Source: Sphagnum magellanicum (Eukaryota; Streptophyta; Sphagnopsida; Sphagnales; Sphagnaceae). From it: a stretch of DNA of 64,000 nt. A program made the position numbers and the translations under genes. Within the stretch, counting starts at the first letter, position 1. Each line of letters begins with the position of its first letter. The DNA is taken from assembly GCA_021904315.1 (NCBI GenBank), contig CM038918.1:20769303-20833302 (forward strand), given 5' to 3'. Shown here piece by piece: positions 23,560-35,540 of this stretch. The notes beneath the pieces were generated by a model, which was given only the letters and a program-made list of their open reading frames with translations, was not told where the DNA came from and did no database searches.

Positions 23560-25020
23560 TTCGTTATGGGGAACCAGCTCACCAAGACGGAGAGAGACTA
23601 GGTCACAAACTTGTTAATTAAGTATGAGAATGTGTTCGCATTCTCAATGAAAGACTTAGGTAGGTGTAAGACCATGTAGTTTTCTATAGACCTTATAGAT
23701 GAGACACTCGTCTATTGGAGGAGGCATAGGTTAAGCAAGCATGAGTGGGAATTGGTAAATGAAAGATGCAAAGAGCTCCATGAGACTAGTCTCATTCAGC
23801 CATCAAGTTCTGATTTCGCAACCGCTATACTAATGCCAACAAAGAAAGATTCAACTGGATTATGGACTAAGAAAAGGATGTGCGGGGATTATAGGCCTTT
23901 GAACCTAGTTACACCTCAAGATAGGTACCTTATGCCCATCCCTGAAGAATTGTTTGATAGCATTGGAGATTCAAACATCTTCACAATCGTGGATCTGAAG
24001 CAAGGTTTCAACCAGATTGTGTTGGTTGTGAAGGATCGTAAGAAAACAACATTCCATGGAAGCAACAAGTTGTGAGAATGGCTTGTGATGCCTTTTGGAT
24101 TGAAGAATGCACTCGTCTTCTTTTAGCGAGTCATGGACTAAGTTCTTGAAGGGGCAAATTTCCTGAAGTGCTACATAGATGACGTCTTAATGCATAACAA
24201 GGGACTTTTGTAGCACTTGGCTCATCTTGAGGAGTTATTCAAGAGGCTCCATGAAGTTAATATGAAGATCCATCTTAAAAAGTGTGAGTTTGCTGTCACC
24301 TCAGTAGTCTACCTTAAACACAAATTTCTTCCAAATGGTATTATGGTTCATTGGGCCAAAGTAGTAGCCACTTTGGAGATGCCCAATCCTACTGATGTTC
24401 ACATGTTAAAGAGCTTCATTAGACTATGTAATTACTACAGAATTTATGTCTAAGACTGTAGTACCATTGCTCATCCTCTCTATGCATTGTTAAAGAGGGA
24501 TGTTGCTTGGACATGGAATGATGAAGCTCAGGAAGCTTTCAACACATTCAAGGAAAAGCTTTCAGAGTTCCCCATTCTGAGAAGACCTGATTTCAACGAG
24601 GTCTTCATTCTACACACTAATCGGAGTGCTCTTGGTATCGGAGCTATTCTTGGCCAATTTGATGAGGAAAGCAAGGACTATGTTATCGCCTAGGCATCCC
24701 GAAGCAATAATAAGGCTGAGAGCAACTACTCTTCATACGAGGGGGAGTGCCTTGTTGTTCTATGGGCCGTCATACATTTCACGCTCTATCTTTATGGCAC
24801 CAATTTCACTTTGTATACTGACCACCAGCCTATCAAGTGGTTGATGACCAACGATAAGCTTACTGGTAAGTTAGTTCATTGGGCGCTTATACTTCAAGAG
24901 TATGAGTTCAAGGTTATTCACCAACCTGGTATTACACATCAAAATGTGAATACCATGTTGCGGAGACCCCTTACTACCTTTGAAGATTTTTCAGAAGCCA
25001 GACAAAATTTTGACTAGATT
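23560..25020 (+). pseudogene. Reverse transcriptase and RNase H region (degenerate)
   Basis: One frame with in-frame stops carries the RT domain. MCGDYRPLNLVTPQDRY lies near 23878-23928 and FTIVDLKQGFNQI near 23980. MPFGLKNA lies near 24089, and the catalytic CYIDDV motif has YIDD at 24172-24183. The connection and RNase H segment follows with TWNDEAQEAFNTFKEKLSEF, SNYSSYEGECLVVLWAVIHF and YTDHQPIKWL (about 24811-24840). RNase H ends with IHQPGITHQNVNTM. It converts element RNA to DNA in live copies. Stops lie near 24073 and 24445, among others. Confidence 0.9.
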
Positions 25021-25120
25021 CTAGATGCATCTAATTATCTTGCACTATTGTAATGTAACCTGGTTAAGCATCCCATTGTGGATATATGGGAAGACTTGGA
25101 CACTTTGAGGTTTCTTTAGC

Positions 25121-26440
25121 ATGGGGAGTACCCTCCCCAAGTTTAAATTAAGTCAGCGAGATTGCATACAACAACAGTCTAAACACTACTCATGGAGGGA
25201 CAATCACCTCGTCCGATGCTTACCACAAGGCGACAGAGTGGTTCCACCACCACATGAACGGTTTGGTCTTATTCAAAAAGTACACTCAGAGTTTGGACAC
25301 TTTGGAATTAAGCATACTTATAACCTTCTCGTTCTTCATTACCATTGGAGAGGTATGTATGTTCAAGTCCGAAATGTCATTGTTAGGTGTGAACAATGTG
25401 ATAGAATGAGAACTTCTTTCTCCTTTCAATAATTCACGTTTTTTCCACTCCCTATTCAGGGCATCTTCTATTGTTGGTCATGTGATTTAGCTGGAGAGTT
25501 ACCACAAACCTCTAGGGGTAATGTTTACATCATGATTATGATTGAACATTTTTCAAAGTGGGTTGAGCTCGTTGCACTACTGGACAAGTCATCATATAAC
25601 ACCAGCTAGGTTTTCTTACAATAGGTTCTAAATAGGTTTGGGGCTTATGCTGAGTGCCTTATTGATCAAGGATTAGGATTTAGGGGAGAATTCCAAGACC
25701 TACTTGACCATGCTTTCATTGACCATCGTCGGACTTCAAAAGATCATCCCCAAGCTGATGGCCTTGCAGAGAAGATGGTTCAAACGTGCAAAAAGGAACT
25801 TTGGAAGATTTGCCTCACTAAGAACAAAGAAGACTGGGACCTAGCCCTCCTTTACATCTCCATGGGTTATAGGATGTCTACACACACCTCTTTGTCTCAT
25901 TTCTTTCTTTATTTTTTACTTTTTGGGGGACATCCCATTCCACCCTCTTCCATTGCTATTAAAATAGACCAGGTTGTGGACTTGGACTCCCTAACCACTT
26001 GGGCTAGGGTCATTGCAGAAAGGGCTACTTTATTCAGGAGGGTTATGCCCATGGCCATGGACAATCTGTCCATTGCACAACATTGAGACACCTTACGGTA
26101 TCCACACACATGAGGTGACAGTTATAAACTTAAGGTGAGACAATTTGATGTTGGTGATTTTGTGTATCTCCAACGACAACTGAATGATACTTTAAACACT
26201 TCTTTTGGTCGCACTATTTTGAGGATTAAGGCGATCAGGCCTTCCGGTCACACTATCTTGAATATTAAGGCGATTAGGCCTTCTGATCGCACTATCTTGA
26301 GGATTAAGGCGATAAGGCCTTCAAGTGTGTTGGAGTTGCAAGGAGCTAACGAACGCACAATTTGGGATCATTCCAAAAATTGTGCGCCCTGCCACTTGTC
26401 GAACTTGGATCCTACCATCATTATGTTGATTTGGATTCCT
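25121..26440 (+). pseudogene. Integrase region (degenerate)
   Basis: The HHCC zinc-binding part is HSEFGHFGIKH ... RCEQC at about 25291-25407. The catalytic core residues are Asp in CDLAGE (25484-25486), Asp in LIDQG (25664-25666) and Glu in GLAEKM (25769-25771). The C-terminal part has VGDFVYLQRQ, then three copies of a 13-residue block with core ILRIKAIRPS (26207-26323), then VLELQGANERT, a GPY/F-like end module. Several stops interrupt the frame (for example 25430 and 26084). In live elements it inserts the cDNA into the chromosome. Confidence 0.85.
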
Positions 26441-26455
26441 CCACTTGATTATCCA

Positions 26456-26590
26456 TGTCAAGTATGTCAAAGGATAGACAATGTTGATTAGATGCTACTT
26501 TGCGATAACTGTAATGGTGGATACCATTTCTTCTGCCTCAAGCCGGAGCCCATTCAGGTTCCCATTGGCAATTGGTACTATTCATCATGT
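26456..26590 (+). pseudogene. PHD zinc finger at the polyprotein C-terminus
   Basis: In the integrase frame, CQVCQ is followed by an in-frame TAG (26489), then LLCDNCNGGYHFFCLKPEP, then GNWYYSSC. This is the PHD order C-x2-C ... C-x2-C-x4-H-x2-C ... W-x-C-x2-C, with the Cys of the last pair now Tyr. PHD fingers usually read histone H3 tails, so the domain would take the place that a chromodomain holds in chromoviruses. Position and phase show it belongs to the element. Confidence 0.8.
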
Positions 26591-26644
26591 TCTCTTACAG
26601 CACTTTGATTCCTACTCAGACCATGCCATGCTTTTCCTGGTTCA

Positions 26645-26657
26645 GGTCTGGGGGGGA
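26645..26657 (+). other. Polypurine-tract-like sequence
   Basis: GGTCTGGGGGGGA sits just after the polyprotein end and resembles the tract that primes plus-strand DNA next to a Gypsy 3' LTR. It is 186 bp before the LTR start inferred from the 5' copy, so the true 3' LTR may begin here instead. Confidence 0.5.
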
Positions 26658-27190
26658 TACATGAGAATTTCATCTCAGCTTCTTTTTGTGCATTATATAT
26701 ATATGTGTGTGTGTGTGTGTGCATTTCTTTTTGGTTGATTAATTTATACCTTTGATTGGCTTTAGTCGTTTTGTTTAGTAGAATTTATTACGAATTTACA
26801 CCTTTATAACACCGTACATCACAACACTACACGTCATAATAGCTGTCATGCCTGTACATGGCCTTATACATGATGGCTAGTTATGGGCATGCCCATGTGC
26901 GCTTTTAGGGTTAATGTACGGTCTTAGGTGACTATACATTATTAGGTACTTAAGGTTTCAATTTGTTGGTGGCTGCATAAAAGGCCAAACCCTTCCTTTT
27001 TCTTTTTAATTTTTTTAAAAGTCCTTTATCAGGAAAGTTTCCTCCATAATCAAATAGGATTTTTAGATGCTCATGACGGCCATTACACAACCACCGTCTA
27101 CATACATTACATGTTCTTCTTTCTTTGTAATATAATTTTTCTTTCATTTATATACATGAGAATTTCATTTCAGCCTCCTTTTGTGCATTG

Positions 27191-27226
<36 letters not shown>

Positions 27227-27345
27227 TTTCTTTTTGGTTGATTAATTTATACCTTTGATTGGTTTTAGTATTTTTGTTTAGTAAAGTTTACTATGAATTT
27301 ACACCCTTACGACACCGTACGTCACGACACTACACGTCACGACAT
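26658..27345 (+). repeat. 3' LTR and flanking direct duplication
   Basis: 26844-27150 matches the 5' LTR. The preceding 186 bp (26658-26843: ATGAGAATTTCATNTCAGC, a (GT)n tract, TTGATTAATTTATACCTTTG, ACACCGTAC) recurs after it at 27153-27345 with an offset of 495 bp. The order is thus block A, LTR block B, block A again. Either LTR = A+B with a tandem partial second LTR, or a local duplication occurred. Confidence 0.7.
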
Positions 27346-29700
27346 TTATGACAATTAGTACTTTATTGGTTCTTTTGTGAAAACTGTCAATTCTTTGGTT
27401 TTTTCAAAAATATTCAAAACATTTAATTTTCTAATTTTAAATAATTAAACTCAATGATTCTTTGATTTTTAAAAAAAAGGAATAAAAATTATAACTTATT
27501 AGAAAATTCAAATAACCATACAACATTGGTAGAAACCTCAAAAACATTTGGGTTATTTTTAACCATTAGAAATATGCCATCCTCAAACTAAATCAAGGTT
27601 TTTGAATTTAAATTTACCATTCGCTAGGTTTAATATCAACTCTAAAAGACCTCTTGTACAAAGGTGAAGTACCAATGTAGGTGTGAGTCCACCTTAGCTT
27701 GAATGCATTGAATGCTTAAAAGCTCCAAAAATCATGTGCACAAACTAAAATTAACAAAGGTTGGGGTGTGAAGAGTAAGAAGAATTGTTTTTTTAAATTC
27801 ACAATTTACTAATAACTTCGGAGAAAAATGTCTTTACGACCTCATTCAAGGCTTGGGTGAACAAGCTAACAACACTACAATGATACCATTATAAAAACTA
27901 ATTAAAAAAAATCTTGGGTTGTGTCTAAACGTTTCAAAGATTCAACTATTAAACTATTAAATCATGGTTCAATTATAATATTTCCAAGGTTGATGTAGGC
28001 TAACTTTTAAGAGGCCTCCCTCAAAAAGGTTAAGGCATGACATACCAATATAATTGTTGATTCATTTTAGCCTATCATCTAGTGATGATTATAGTTTAGG
28101 GTTACATCTTTGTACGGGCTATTTTTTACTTTGCTGAAATTCCATGTGATGGGCACTTTTTTCACACTGCATTTCTGTTTGATGGGCATAAATTTTTTGG
28201 ACTTTTTCCACCTTCCAAATTGCATGTGAGAGGTACAAAACGAAGCCTTGAGTGAAAGACATGAAAACATACCCTACCTATGGGCTAAAGGTGATTCAGG
28301 TCCACCTTGGACACGGACCCTAGTACGCACCCATTATGGCGTACCTTTGTCAAATGGTACTGTACAATGAATTCACCCTGTATCTGGTCCAGGTGCAGGA
28401 GACACATGTTGGCCAAACAGTTTCAAGGTTAGCTCGAAATCGGTACGTGGCCTTCCGGTGGAGGCACTATTGGAATTTGTGGCACAGAAGGTCCCCCATC
28501 TTCAGGCATTACTGTAAGCTTAATTCTGTCAATAGGTACTGCAAAGTTCTTTCTTTCATTCTGGATTCACAACCAAGTGACCATGTGACTAAGTGTTGAA
28601 AACGGGTAGCTTGTATGCAAGCTTAAAGAAATAAGGTGGTGTATAACTGGTGAGTACAGGTCAGGAATAGTTGGATCTATAATCAGGCTTAGTTATTCTC
28701 ATAATATGTAATTATGTGCAGGGACTGTAAGCTTTACTAGAATAAGGGCACGCCCAAGGTGGAGCTGAGTGGAGCTGAGTGTGGATGAGTGTTGGACAGT
28801 TATCAGTTATTTGTTTTGGTGAGAATTGTCGATTTTGGTTTTCAAATCACATTTTAAAAATCAAATTGATTATTAAAAAAATTCTTCATTGAAAAAATTG
28901 ACAAGGGCATCAATTTTTTTATAAAAAATCCATCAATTCTTTAAATGTTAATTCTCACAATTTTAAGACCAACTGGAGGCACTTCTCACAAAAGTTCAAT
29001 TATTTTCAGGAAAAATTTGGTAAAACAAATAAAGAGCAAACAAAAAATATCACTACAAATGAGAACTGACCTAACTTCTTGACCACTTTTTACTTCATTT
29101 TTGATACCCACCCAACATTGGTTTGGGCCCAATTCTAGTAGAGCCCAAGGTTAAGGGCTTTACTTAGTGTAAAAATCAACATCAACTTTTTCCTTGGTGA
29201 TACTTGGTGAATGTCAGAAAAAAACAAGGAAAAAATTGTGGAAAAGAAGAATTTCTGAAGTGGCAAGTGTTTCATTTTCAGAAATGCTCACAGACAGCTA
29301 AAGAAACAATATGCTCTGTAAGGTGTTCTTCAATTACACTAGAAAGAGCAGTGAAAGTATTTACATCTTTGAGCATGCTTCTGTTCACCTTTGCCAATTA
29401 TTTCTCCCAAAGAGAAAAACAATCTGATAAATTCCGTCATTGTTCAAATAGAAGTTGCATAGAAACCTTGAATTTTTTTCTGGTGTATTTGAAGGTTGTT
29501 AGCTCAAAAACTGTGCATTCCAGAAAATGAAGTGCCCACACAAACATAGGCACTCTGTTATCCAAAGTGCCCTGTGTAATTTTTTCCTGGTAATACCCAG
29601 TGAGTACCCACTGGATTCTGACCAGGTATCCTGGGAAGAATTTAGAAAATAAAAAACTTCATTTTGATGCCGTGAAAAGCGCTCAGGGAGGAGCTTTACT
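27346..29700. other. Non-coding DNA
   Basis: AT-rich at 27346-28270, then a less AT-biased part at 28270-28800 with a plus frame at 28336-28599 that I do not recognise. A short GGAGCTGAGT duplication lies at about 28761-28780. A plus frame of 108 codons at 29204-29530 has no motif. Nothing else is seen. Confidence 0.4.
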
Positions 29701-29701
29701 T

Positions 29702-29791
29702 GGGGGGGGGGGGGGGGGGGCGGCATGCTGCGGTCCATCCTGCGGAGCGGGGGGGCCATGCTGCGGTCCATCCTGCGGAGCCTTACATCCA
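29702..29791 (+). repeat. G-homopolymer plus GC-rich tandem repeat
   Basis: A run of about 19 G (29702-29720) is followed by two copies of a unit of about 34 bp (CATGCTGCGGTCCATCCTGC, GGAG), separated by seven G. The frames through it (Gly-, Pro- or Ala-rich) are compositional artefacts. G-quadruplex potential is obvious on the plus strand. Confidence 0.75.
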
Positions 29792-30003
29792 ATAAAGCCT
29801 GAGGGGGCAGGCTTTACCCTAAACTTAACTCTAGGGCCCGTGGCATGAACTTCACCTTGGATGGGGAATCTCTTATAGCCTAGGTTCTCTACTGAATTCA
29901 AACGCACGAACCGACGCATGATAAGTTTAGAAAAAGAATTTTGGGGAGCAGCTTTGTCCAGGATTTTGTTCCTTTGCCACTTGCAAATGATGCATAGCTA
30001 CCC

Positions 30004-30277
30004 AACCCCACACTTGCAGACGTAGGTATGTTATATTCGACGACGCATTTCACATCTGGCTGTGAATTGAAAGCACGGAGGGAGAAAGCAGCATTTGAGT
30101 AGGCCCGGAGGTGGTCCTACTTGACTGGTTGAAATGTCTCAACCCCACACTTGCAGACATAGGTATGTTATATTCGACGCCGCATTTCGCATCTGGCTGT
30201 GAATTGAAAGCATGGAGGGAGAAAGCAGCATTTGAGTAGGCCCGGAGGTGGTCCTACTTGACTGGTTGAAATGTCTC
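30004..30277 (+). repeat. 137-bp tandem duplication
   Basis: Two head-to-tail copies (30004-30140 and 30141-30277) beginning AACCCCACACTTGCAGAC and ending GAAATGTCTC differ at only a few positions, so the duplication is recent. It is non-coding. From 30278 to 31332 the sequence is AT-rich with a CACTA-like decayed piece at 31080-31145. Confidence 0.85.
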
Positions 30278-31332
30278 TGTTTTTGTGACTAGATATGACA
30301 AAATGGACTTCACATCTCACCCATTGCATTGGTCACACGACTTATTGAATAGAACCTTTGCTAAAGGTGATGCTTTTGATTGCACACTTGGACTCTCTAC
30401 TCATTCCTAGCCACAAAATCCAAACCAAATTACAATAACCTATTTAGCTTGGTCTTCCTGGCAACAAGAGAAAGATTCCTTGCATGTGAATTACAGGGGT
30501 ACGCGGCGCCTGCTCCACGAGACAAATCCAAAGAGGATCTACCCCCCATCAGATATCACTAATAAGAATATATTTCACTATTTAATGTTAAAAAATTCAA
30601 AAATGATTGTCATTTAAATAAATCTTTGAATAAGAGTGTCAACTTAAATGTTTTAATTATATTCTAAGCATCAATTTTTTATTTAATTTTATGGTTTCAA
30701 GAACTTTGGCAACTTGTTTTGCATTTTTTGGAATTTTAAAAAAATGAAAAAAATTCCCCAAAATTTTAAAAAACCATTATCCAAAAATTCACATGAAATA
30801 TTTAGTGACTTTAAGGCAAAATTTTTAAAAATGATAAGGTATTAGTTATTTACTTATGCATTAATTATGTGTTTGATTATCCACAAGTTTATAATATGCT
30901 TACTAGGTACATATGTCTACTTTCTAGCTTTTTTTTTTCTTTTAATTGATTTAAAATTTTGAAATTTTATATTATTAAATAATTATATGGTGTTCATGAA
31001 AAAGATCTTTAGTCACATATTCCTATCCATGAAGATTTTTAATCATGTAATCATATCCATGGTTACAAAAATATCATTAAACACAAAAACATGGCATATA
31101 TGACTAAAAATGGCCATTAGTCATATTTGTCATAGTCATAAATGTAAAGGGAAGAGAAGCATTGAGAGGTTGGAAATTCTAACATGACCCTAATTGACAA
31201 AAGGATGGGAAGCTATGACTTTCGTATCTTTAGTGTAAAGGTGAAATTCAAATGAAAAACTTGTTGAAATTTGTGTTTCGCAAGATGGATGACCAAAAAT
31301 TTGAAAAAAGGAAATGTGTAGAAGACTCATAG

Positions 31333-31440
31333 TAGCATTGTTTGCTTTTGCAACTTTTGGATGCAATGTAGCATTGTTTGTTTTTGTAACTTTTGGATGT
31401 TGTGTAGTGTTGTTTATTTTTGCAACTTTTGGATGTTCTA
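31333..31440 (+). repeat. 36-bp minisatellite, three copies
   Basis: The unit TAGCATTGTTTGCTTTTGCA plus ACTTTTGGATG-type tail repeats at 31333, 31369 and 31405. A multiple of three in length makes the plus frame 31314-31517 repetitive (LF-FATFGC). I do not regard it as a gene. Confidence 0.75.
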
Positions 31441-33878
31441 GTTGTGGAGGGCTATGTTTAGAGTTTTCAAAACTAGAAGAAAGAAATGACAATGAGAAAA
31501 ATAAAAAGATGAACTAAAAAAACTTGGTGTCATGAAAGAAGAGGAGTACTTTAGGAAGAGAGAACAAGGAGACAAACAAAAGTATGGTCGGAAAGGAATT
31601 ACTTGAAAAGAATAGACAAGGAAACAATTGAACACATTGACATTAGAGGAAAGAAAGACCTCTAGAAAAACCCTAACTCACAACTTCCAAAAGTTGGAGA
31701 GTTCCCACGGAAAAAAAAATGTCAGAAAACCTTAAATCACGACTTTCACAAGTTGAAATGTTCCTTCCCACCTTTTTTTTTAGACTAAGCTACCACGATG
31801 ATGTTATATGGATGAAAGGGTTTTAACCCTAATTCATCCATTTAAATGTCTAACATTTAAATGGTGTGTGTGATGTATGTTCTTTTGATAATGTGACATA
31901 ATTTATACTTTATTATTTTGAATTTTTATTGGGAATTGTTAGGCTTCAAATTGTTGACAAAATAAACATTACATTGGTAATTACTAGACTTGTTGGCCAA
32001 TTGTTTGTTTTAGTTTATTGTAGGTTGTTTTAAAAACTATTACAAAAAATATGACCCATCCATTACCAAAATCATTGTTAGAATTTAATATGTCCCCCTT
32101 TATGGATCTTTCCCCGTTATTTTTAAAAAAGAATCATTTGATTAATATGTTTAGGTGTTGGTTATTTCATAGTCTATTGATAACCACTAATTATACATTT
32201 CTTTCATCATAAAATATTCTTTCTTTTAAGATTAATAACTTGGCCGGATGGCAACTAGTAAATAATTGGGTCACTTATGTAGGTTATTAAACAAAAAAAT
32301 TCAAGGCTTGGTTGGTTAATAGGATCTATATGCAATAACCGACCAACAGTTTTAATTACTATCTTGTTAATTGTCAATTTCAATAAACATTTCATAGCAT
32401 AGTTTCAATATTGGTTTTTAAATGTTTGTTGTCTTAGTGTGGTGCATATTAATATCATTGGACTAAGTTTGTTTACACTATAATTTCCCTAGAATTGAGA
32501 ATTAATTATATATACATGGACCTCATGATGGTGTGACAATCTTTAATTAATAAAAAGTTGTTAATATTCCAATTTACAAATTTGGGTAGTTAAATTTTGG
32601 GATATTATTTTGTATTGGAAAATTGTTAAGCATCAATTACAAAATACACTTTACAAATTTGGTCATTATTATCTTAATAATTAAAAGTTCTCATGTAATG
32701 CAATGTTAAATAATATTGTTTTATAAAATTGGAAATTACTTTTGAAGTAAAAAAAGTACCCAAAAGAAATTTTTGACAACCACGAACTTTTGAAATTTGT
32801 CAAAATTTGAAAAAATCATGATGTAAATCACCACAATATTGAATTGTTACAATGTTACATATAAATGGAGTTTAATACACAAAGACATATAAGTTGGGGT
32901 TCATATAATAGACTTCAAGTTGATTTCCATGGTTCTTATTTATTTTTAGAATTATACTATTATGAATTTAATTTAAAATATTAATATTTATACATTTTTT
33001 TGGAAATGGATTTAAATGTTGAGTTGAACATAAGTTCAAGGTTGTTCTTATAAGTGATTCACAATTAATTTATTGGTATTTTCCAATAGACCACTTGGAA
33101 ATAGGAAAAAATAAATTAAACCTCAATGTCACAAGAATAATATTTTATAATGACCAATGATAATGATTTATATGAAGAAGTCATCAACGGAAAATTTTGC
33201 CTACATGGGTGCAACAATTAAAAAAATATGAAATAGGTGTTCCATTGACATGAATTAATGATTTTATTACCCCTTGTTACACCACCTAGTGGCCAACATG
33301 TGTATAAAATGTGGAAGGAGGTCATTATTGTAATCATTGAGATGGGTGCAAGCAATGGTGGGTTTTGAGAAGGAGAAGCTAGGGGGAAGCTTGGCAATAG
33401 TAGTGTTTTGGTGGCCCAAAATACTTCGATGATCAAGAGGAGAATTTTGTAAGATTGGTATTGGTTTGATAATGTTGTCATTTGGCAACTCTTGTTCATC
33501 ACAATTCACTCCTATTTGTAGTGGAAATAGTCTGGAGTTGGAGTAGGGTTAGGGTCATTTTTTTGTCACCTATGTTAGAAAATAGTTGCAAAATTTCAGA
33601 TTGCATGTTCCATTCATAAGGGCACCTTGGCAACATGGATGGCAACATGCACATTAATTAACATCTATGCAATATCATTGGCCTCCAAGCCTTCCTTCAC
33701 CAACCCACTTTTGAAGGTCATTTTCATGTGTCCATTGAGGATATACTTGTGATGAGTTTTTGCAATCAAGCTTTTGTTTTCTTTGTTAAAACCTGCATTA
33801 TGGGGAATGTCCAAACTTGAACATCCAAAGCATCTTTAAGGGCACCACAAACTTTGATATTACTAGTTGTAGTCTTCT
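31441..33878. other. AT-rich non-coding DNA
   Basis: Long AT-rich sequence with short frames only. A minus frame at 33218-33509 lies in a moderately mixed stretch but matches nothing known to me. Confidence 0.5.
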
Positions 33879-34338
33879 TCAGACCACTTCGATTAAAGCC
33901 CTAAATGGGCCATTGCCCTTAGTGCCCTCCTCAACATTGAAGTGCTCATTTGTAACCATTTCATTGCTAGGGTAATCCTCATCAAGTTCAAACTTCTTCA
34001 AAAGATGACGAACAAACAAAATATTAATGTAATACATAATAACATAATTGTTAAGACCAACTTTCAAGCCTTTTGATAGTTCAATATCATAGCTTGTTGT
34101 CAACCCAATATCACCATCAAATCTTAGTGGCATAGGTGATTTGAGCCACAATATTTTTGTTGGTAAATTTGACAACATAATACTTTGAGGTATTGTACTT
34201 GTTTTTGTCTTGAGTGGTCAAAACTTGTCGAAATGTACTTAGAACTTTAGATGGGATGTTACGAGGTATCCCTATAACTTGGCTCCCCATATTCTTCCAC
34301 AAGGACTTCAATTGTGACTCTAGTAATGTGCCATCCAT
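33879..34338 (-). pseudogene. Unidentified decayed coding region
   Basis: Two minus frames overlap out of phase: 34338-34117 (QVIGIPRNIPSKVLSTFRQV, NKYNTSKYYVVKF) and 34178-33879 (DIELSKGLKVGLNNYVIMYY, LLKKFELDEDYPSNEM). Amino-acid composition is balanced, unlike the surrounding AT-rich frames, and reading through one frameshift near 34120-34170 would join them. I do not recognise the family; a transposon-derived protein is possible. Confidence 0.3.
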
Positions 34339-34339
34339 C

Positions 34340-35254
34340 TAGTGTTTGGTCTTTAAGGGTGAATGCACAGTAAGGTCAACCCAAAATGGCACATGTGGAA
34401 ATCCATGGTTTTACTTTTTTAGACTTTTTAATTTGAATGTTTGGTGTTTTGGGAATGTAAAATTGTCCATAAATGAGAGTATGAGACAAATGGAATACCT
34501 AAACCTTAAACTTATAAGTTTCTAAATTGTAACACATGTTTCAATTTGATCAAATAAAGGGAAAGTTAAAAATAAAAAACTTACAAGATATATTTTGATT
34601 CTGTGAAGCTCCATGATATGGGTTTTTCTAATAGATGGTTTTTAAAATATTTATAATTGATAGATGTTATGTAAGGTAGTAATGTCATTCTTACAAAACA
34701 AAAATTTTCAATTTTTTCATTTTAGTAAATCATGGATTTTATAAACTATTGAAAATCTTATGGACACTTGATAAATTAAAATATTAAACTTGTTTGTAAG
34801 CCTTTATTTTAACATTATATTAATATCTTCACAATCATATTAAGGGAAAACAATCAACATTTCACACATGTTTATTATGTAATAAAAGTCCATAAAATTT
34901 CTTATGACTGTGATAAAAGATTACATTACATTATTTTAAAAGTTGAACTTGGAATGATATTTTATTTTCAAAATTTTAAAATTGATTCTCTTTGTCAACC
35001 CATGTTTAAAACTATGCCTTGAACTGATTATACAAGAAAAGACAATAAATGGACATTGATGTCCAAAACTTTATATTTGCAATTTGTTGAATTACATGTT
35101 AATTGTCATATTCAATACTAATGCAAATGTACATGTTTTAAGTACTTGATTTGTATCCTTGATTCAAACCCTATACAATCATGCACATACTACCCTAATT
35201 GTTAAGTATGGAGAACATATGATATGGTCTATGGCCATCATTGTAAATTTTAAA
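34340..35254. other. AT-rich non-coding DNA
   Basis: No ORF of note, no terminal repeats and no tandem array recognised. Confidence 0.5.
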
Positions 35255-35540
35255 TCCATATAATCTATGGATAATTTAAATGTAATACCCACATGATAAT
35301 TAACAAACTACACTATTTATGGAAAAAATAAATGCAATACCTACATGACAATTTAAAGATGCACATTTGTATGTGGGGGCAAAATGTAATACCCACATTA
35401 TGACCCTATATGGGGGAGGGAAATGCAATACCTTCATAATAATTCAAAAATGGACACTATATGTGGGTGGTAAAATGTACTATTGGCATTATGACCCTAA
35501 ATCCACACTATCTATGGGAGGCCAAAATGCTAAATCCATA
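35255..35540 (+). repeat. Degenerate tandem repeat
   Basis: Four to five drifting copies of a unit of roughly 60 bp contain AATGNAATACC, CATNATGACC or CATGATAAT, and CACTATNTATGGG. The frame 35367-35552 is a by-product. The stretch 35541-36599 is AT-rich with nothing recognised. Confidence 0.5.

Larger units (their letters stand above)
17723..27345 (+). mobile_element. Degenerate Ty3/Gypsy-type LTR retrotransposon with methyltransferase and PHD domains
   Basis: Related repeats at 17723-18030 and 26844-27150 flank a plus-strand interior. It reads gag, aspartic protease, a C5 methyltransferase-like region, reverse transcriptase, RNase H, integrase and a PHD finger. Integrase after reverse transcriptase is the Gypsy (Metaviridae) order. 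Every domain is crossed by in-frame stops and several frame changes, and the LTR copies differ at many positions, so the copy is old and inactive. No clear target-site duplication is visible. Methyltransferase and PHD domains are not part of the standard Gypsy polyprotein. Confidence 0.9.

Noticed and set aside
29600-29919. Gly- and Pro-rich ORFs on both strands
   Set aside because: They are produced by the G-homopolymer and its tandem GC-rich units.
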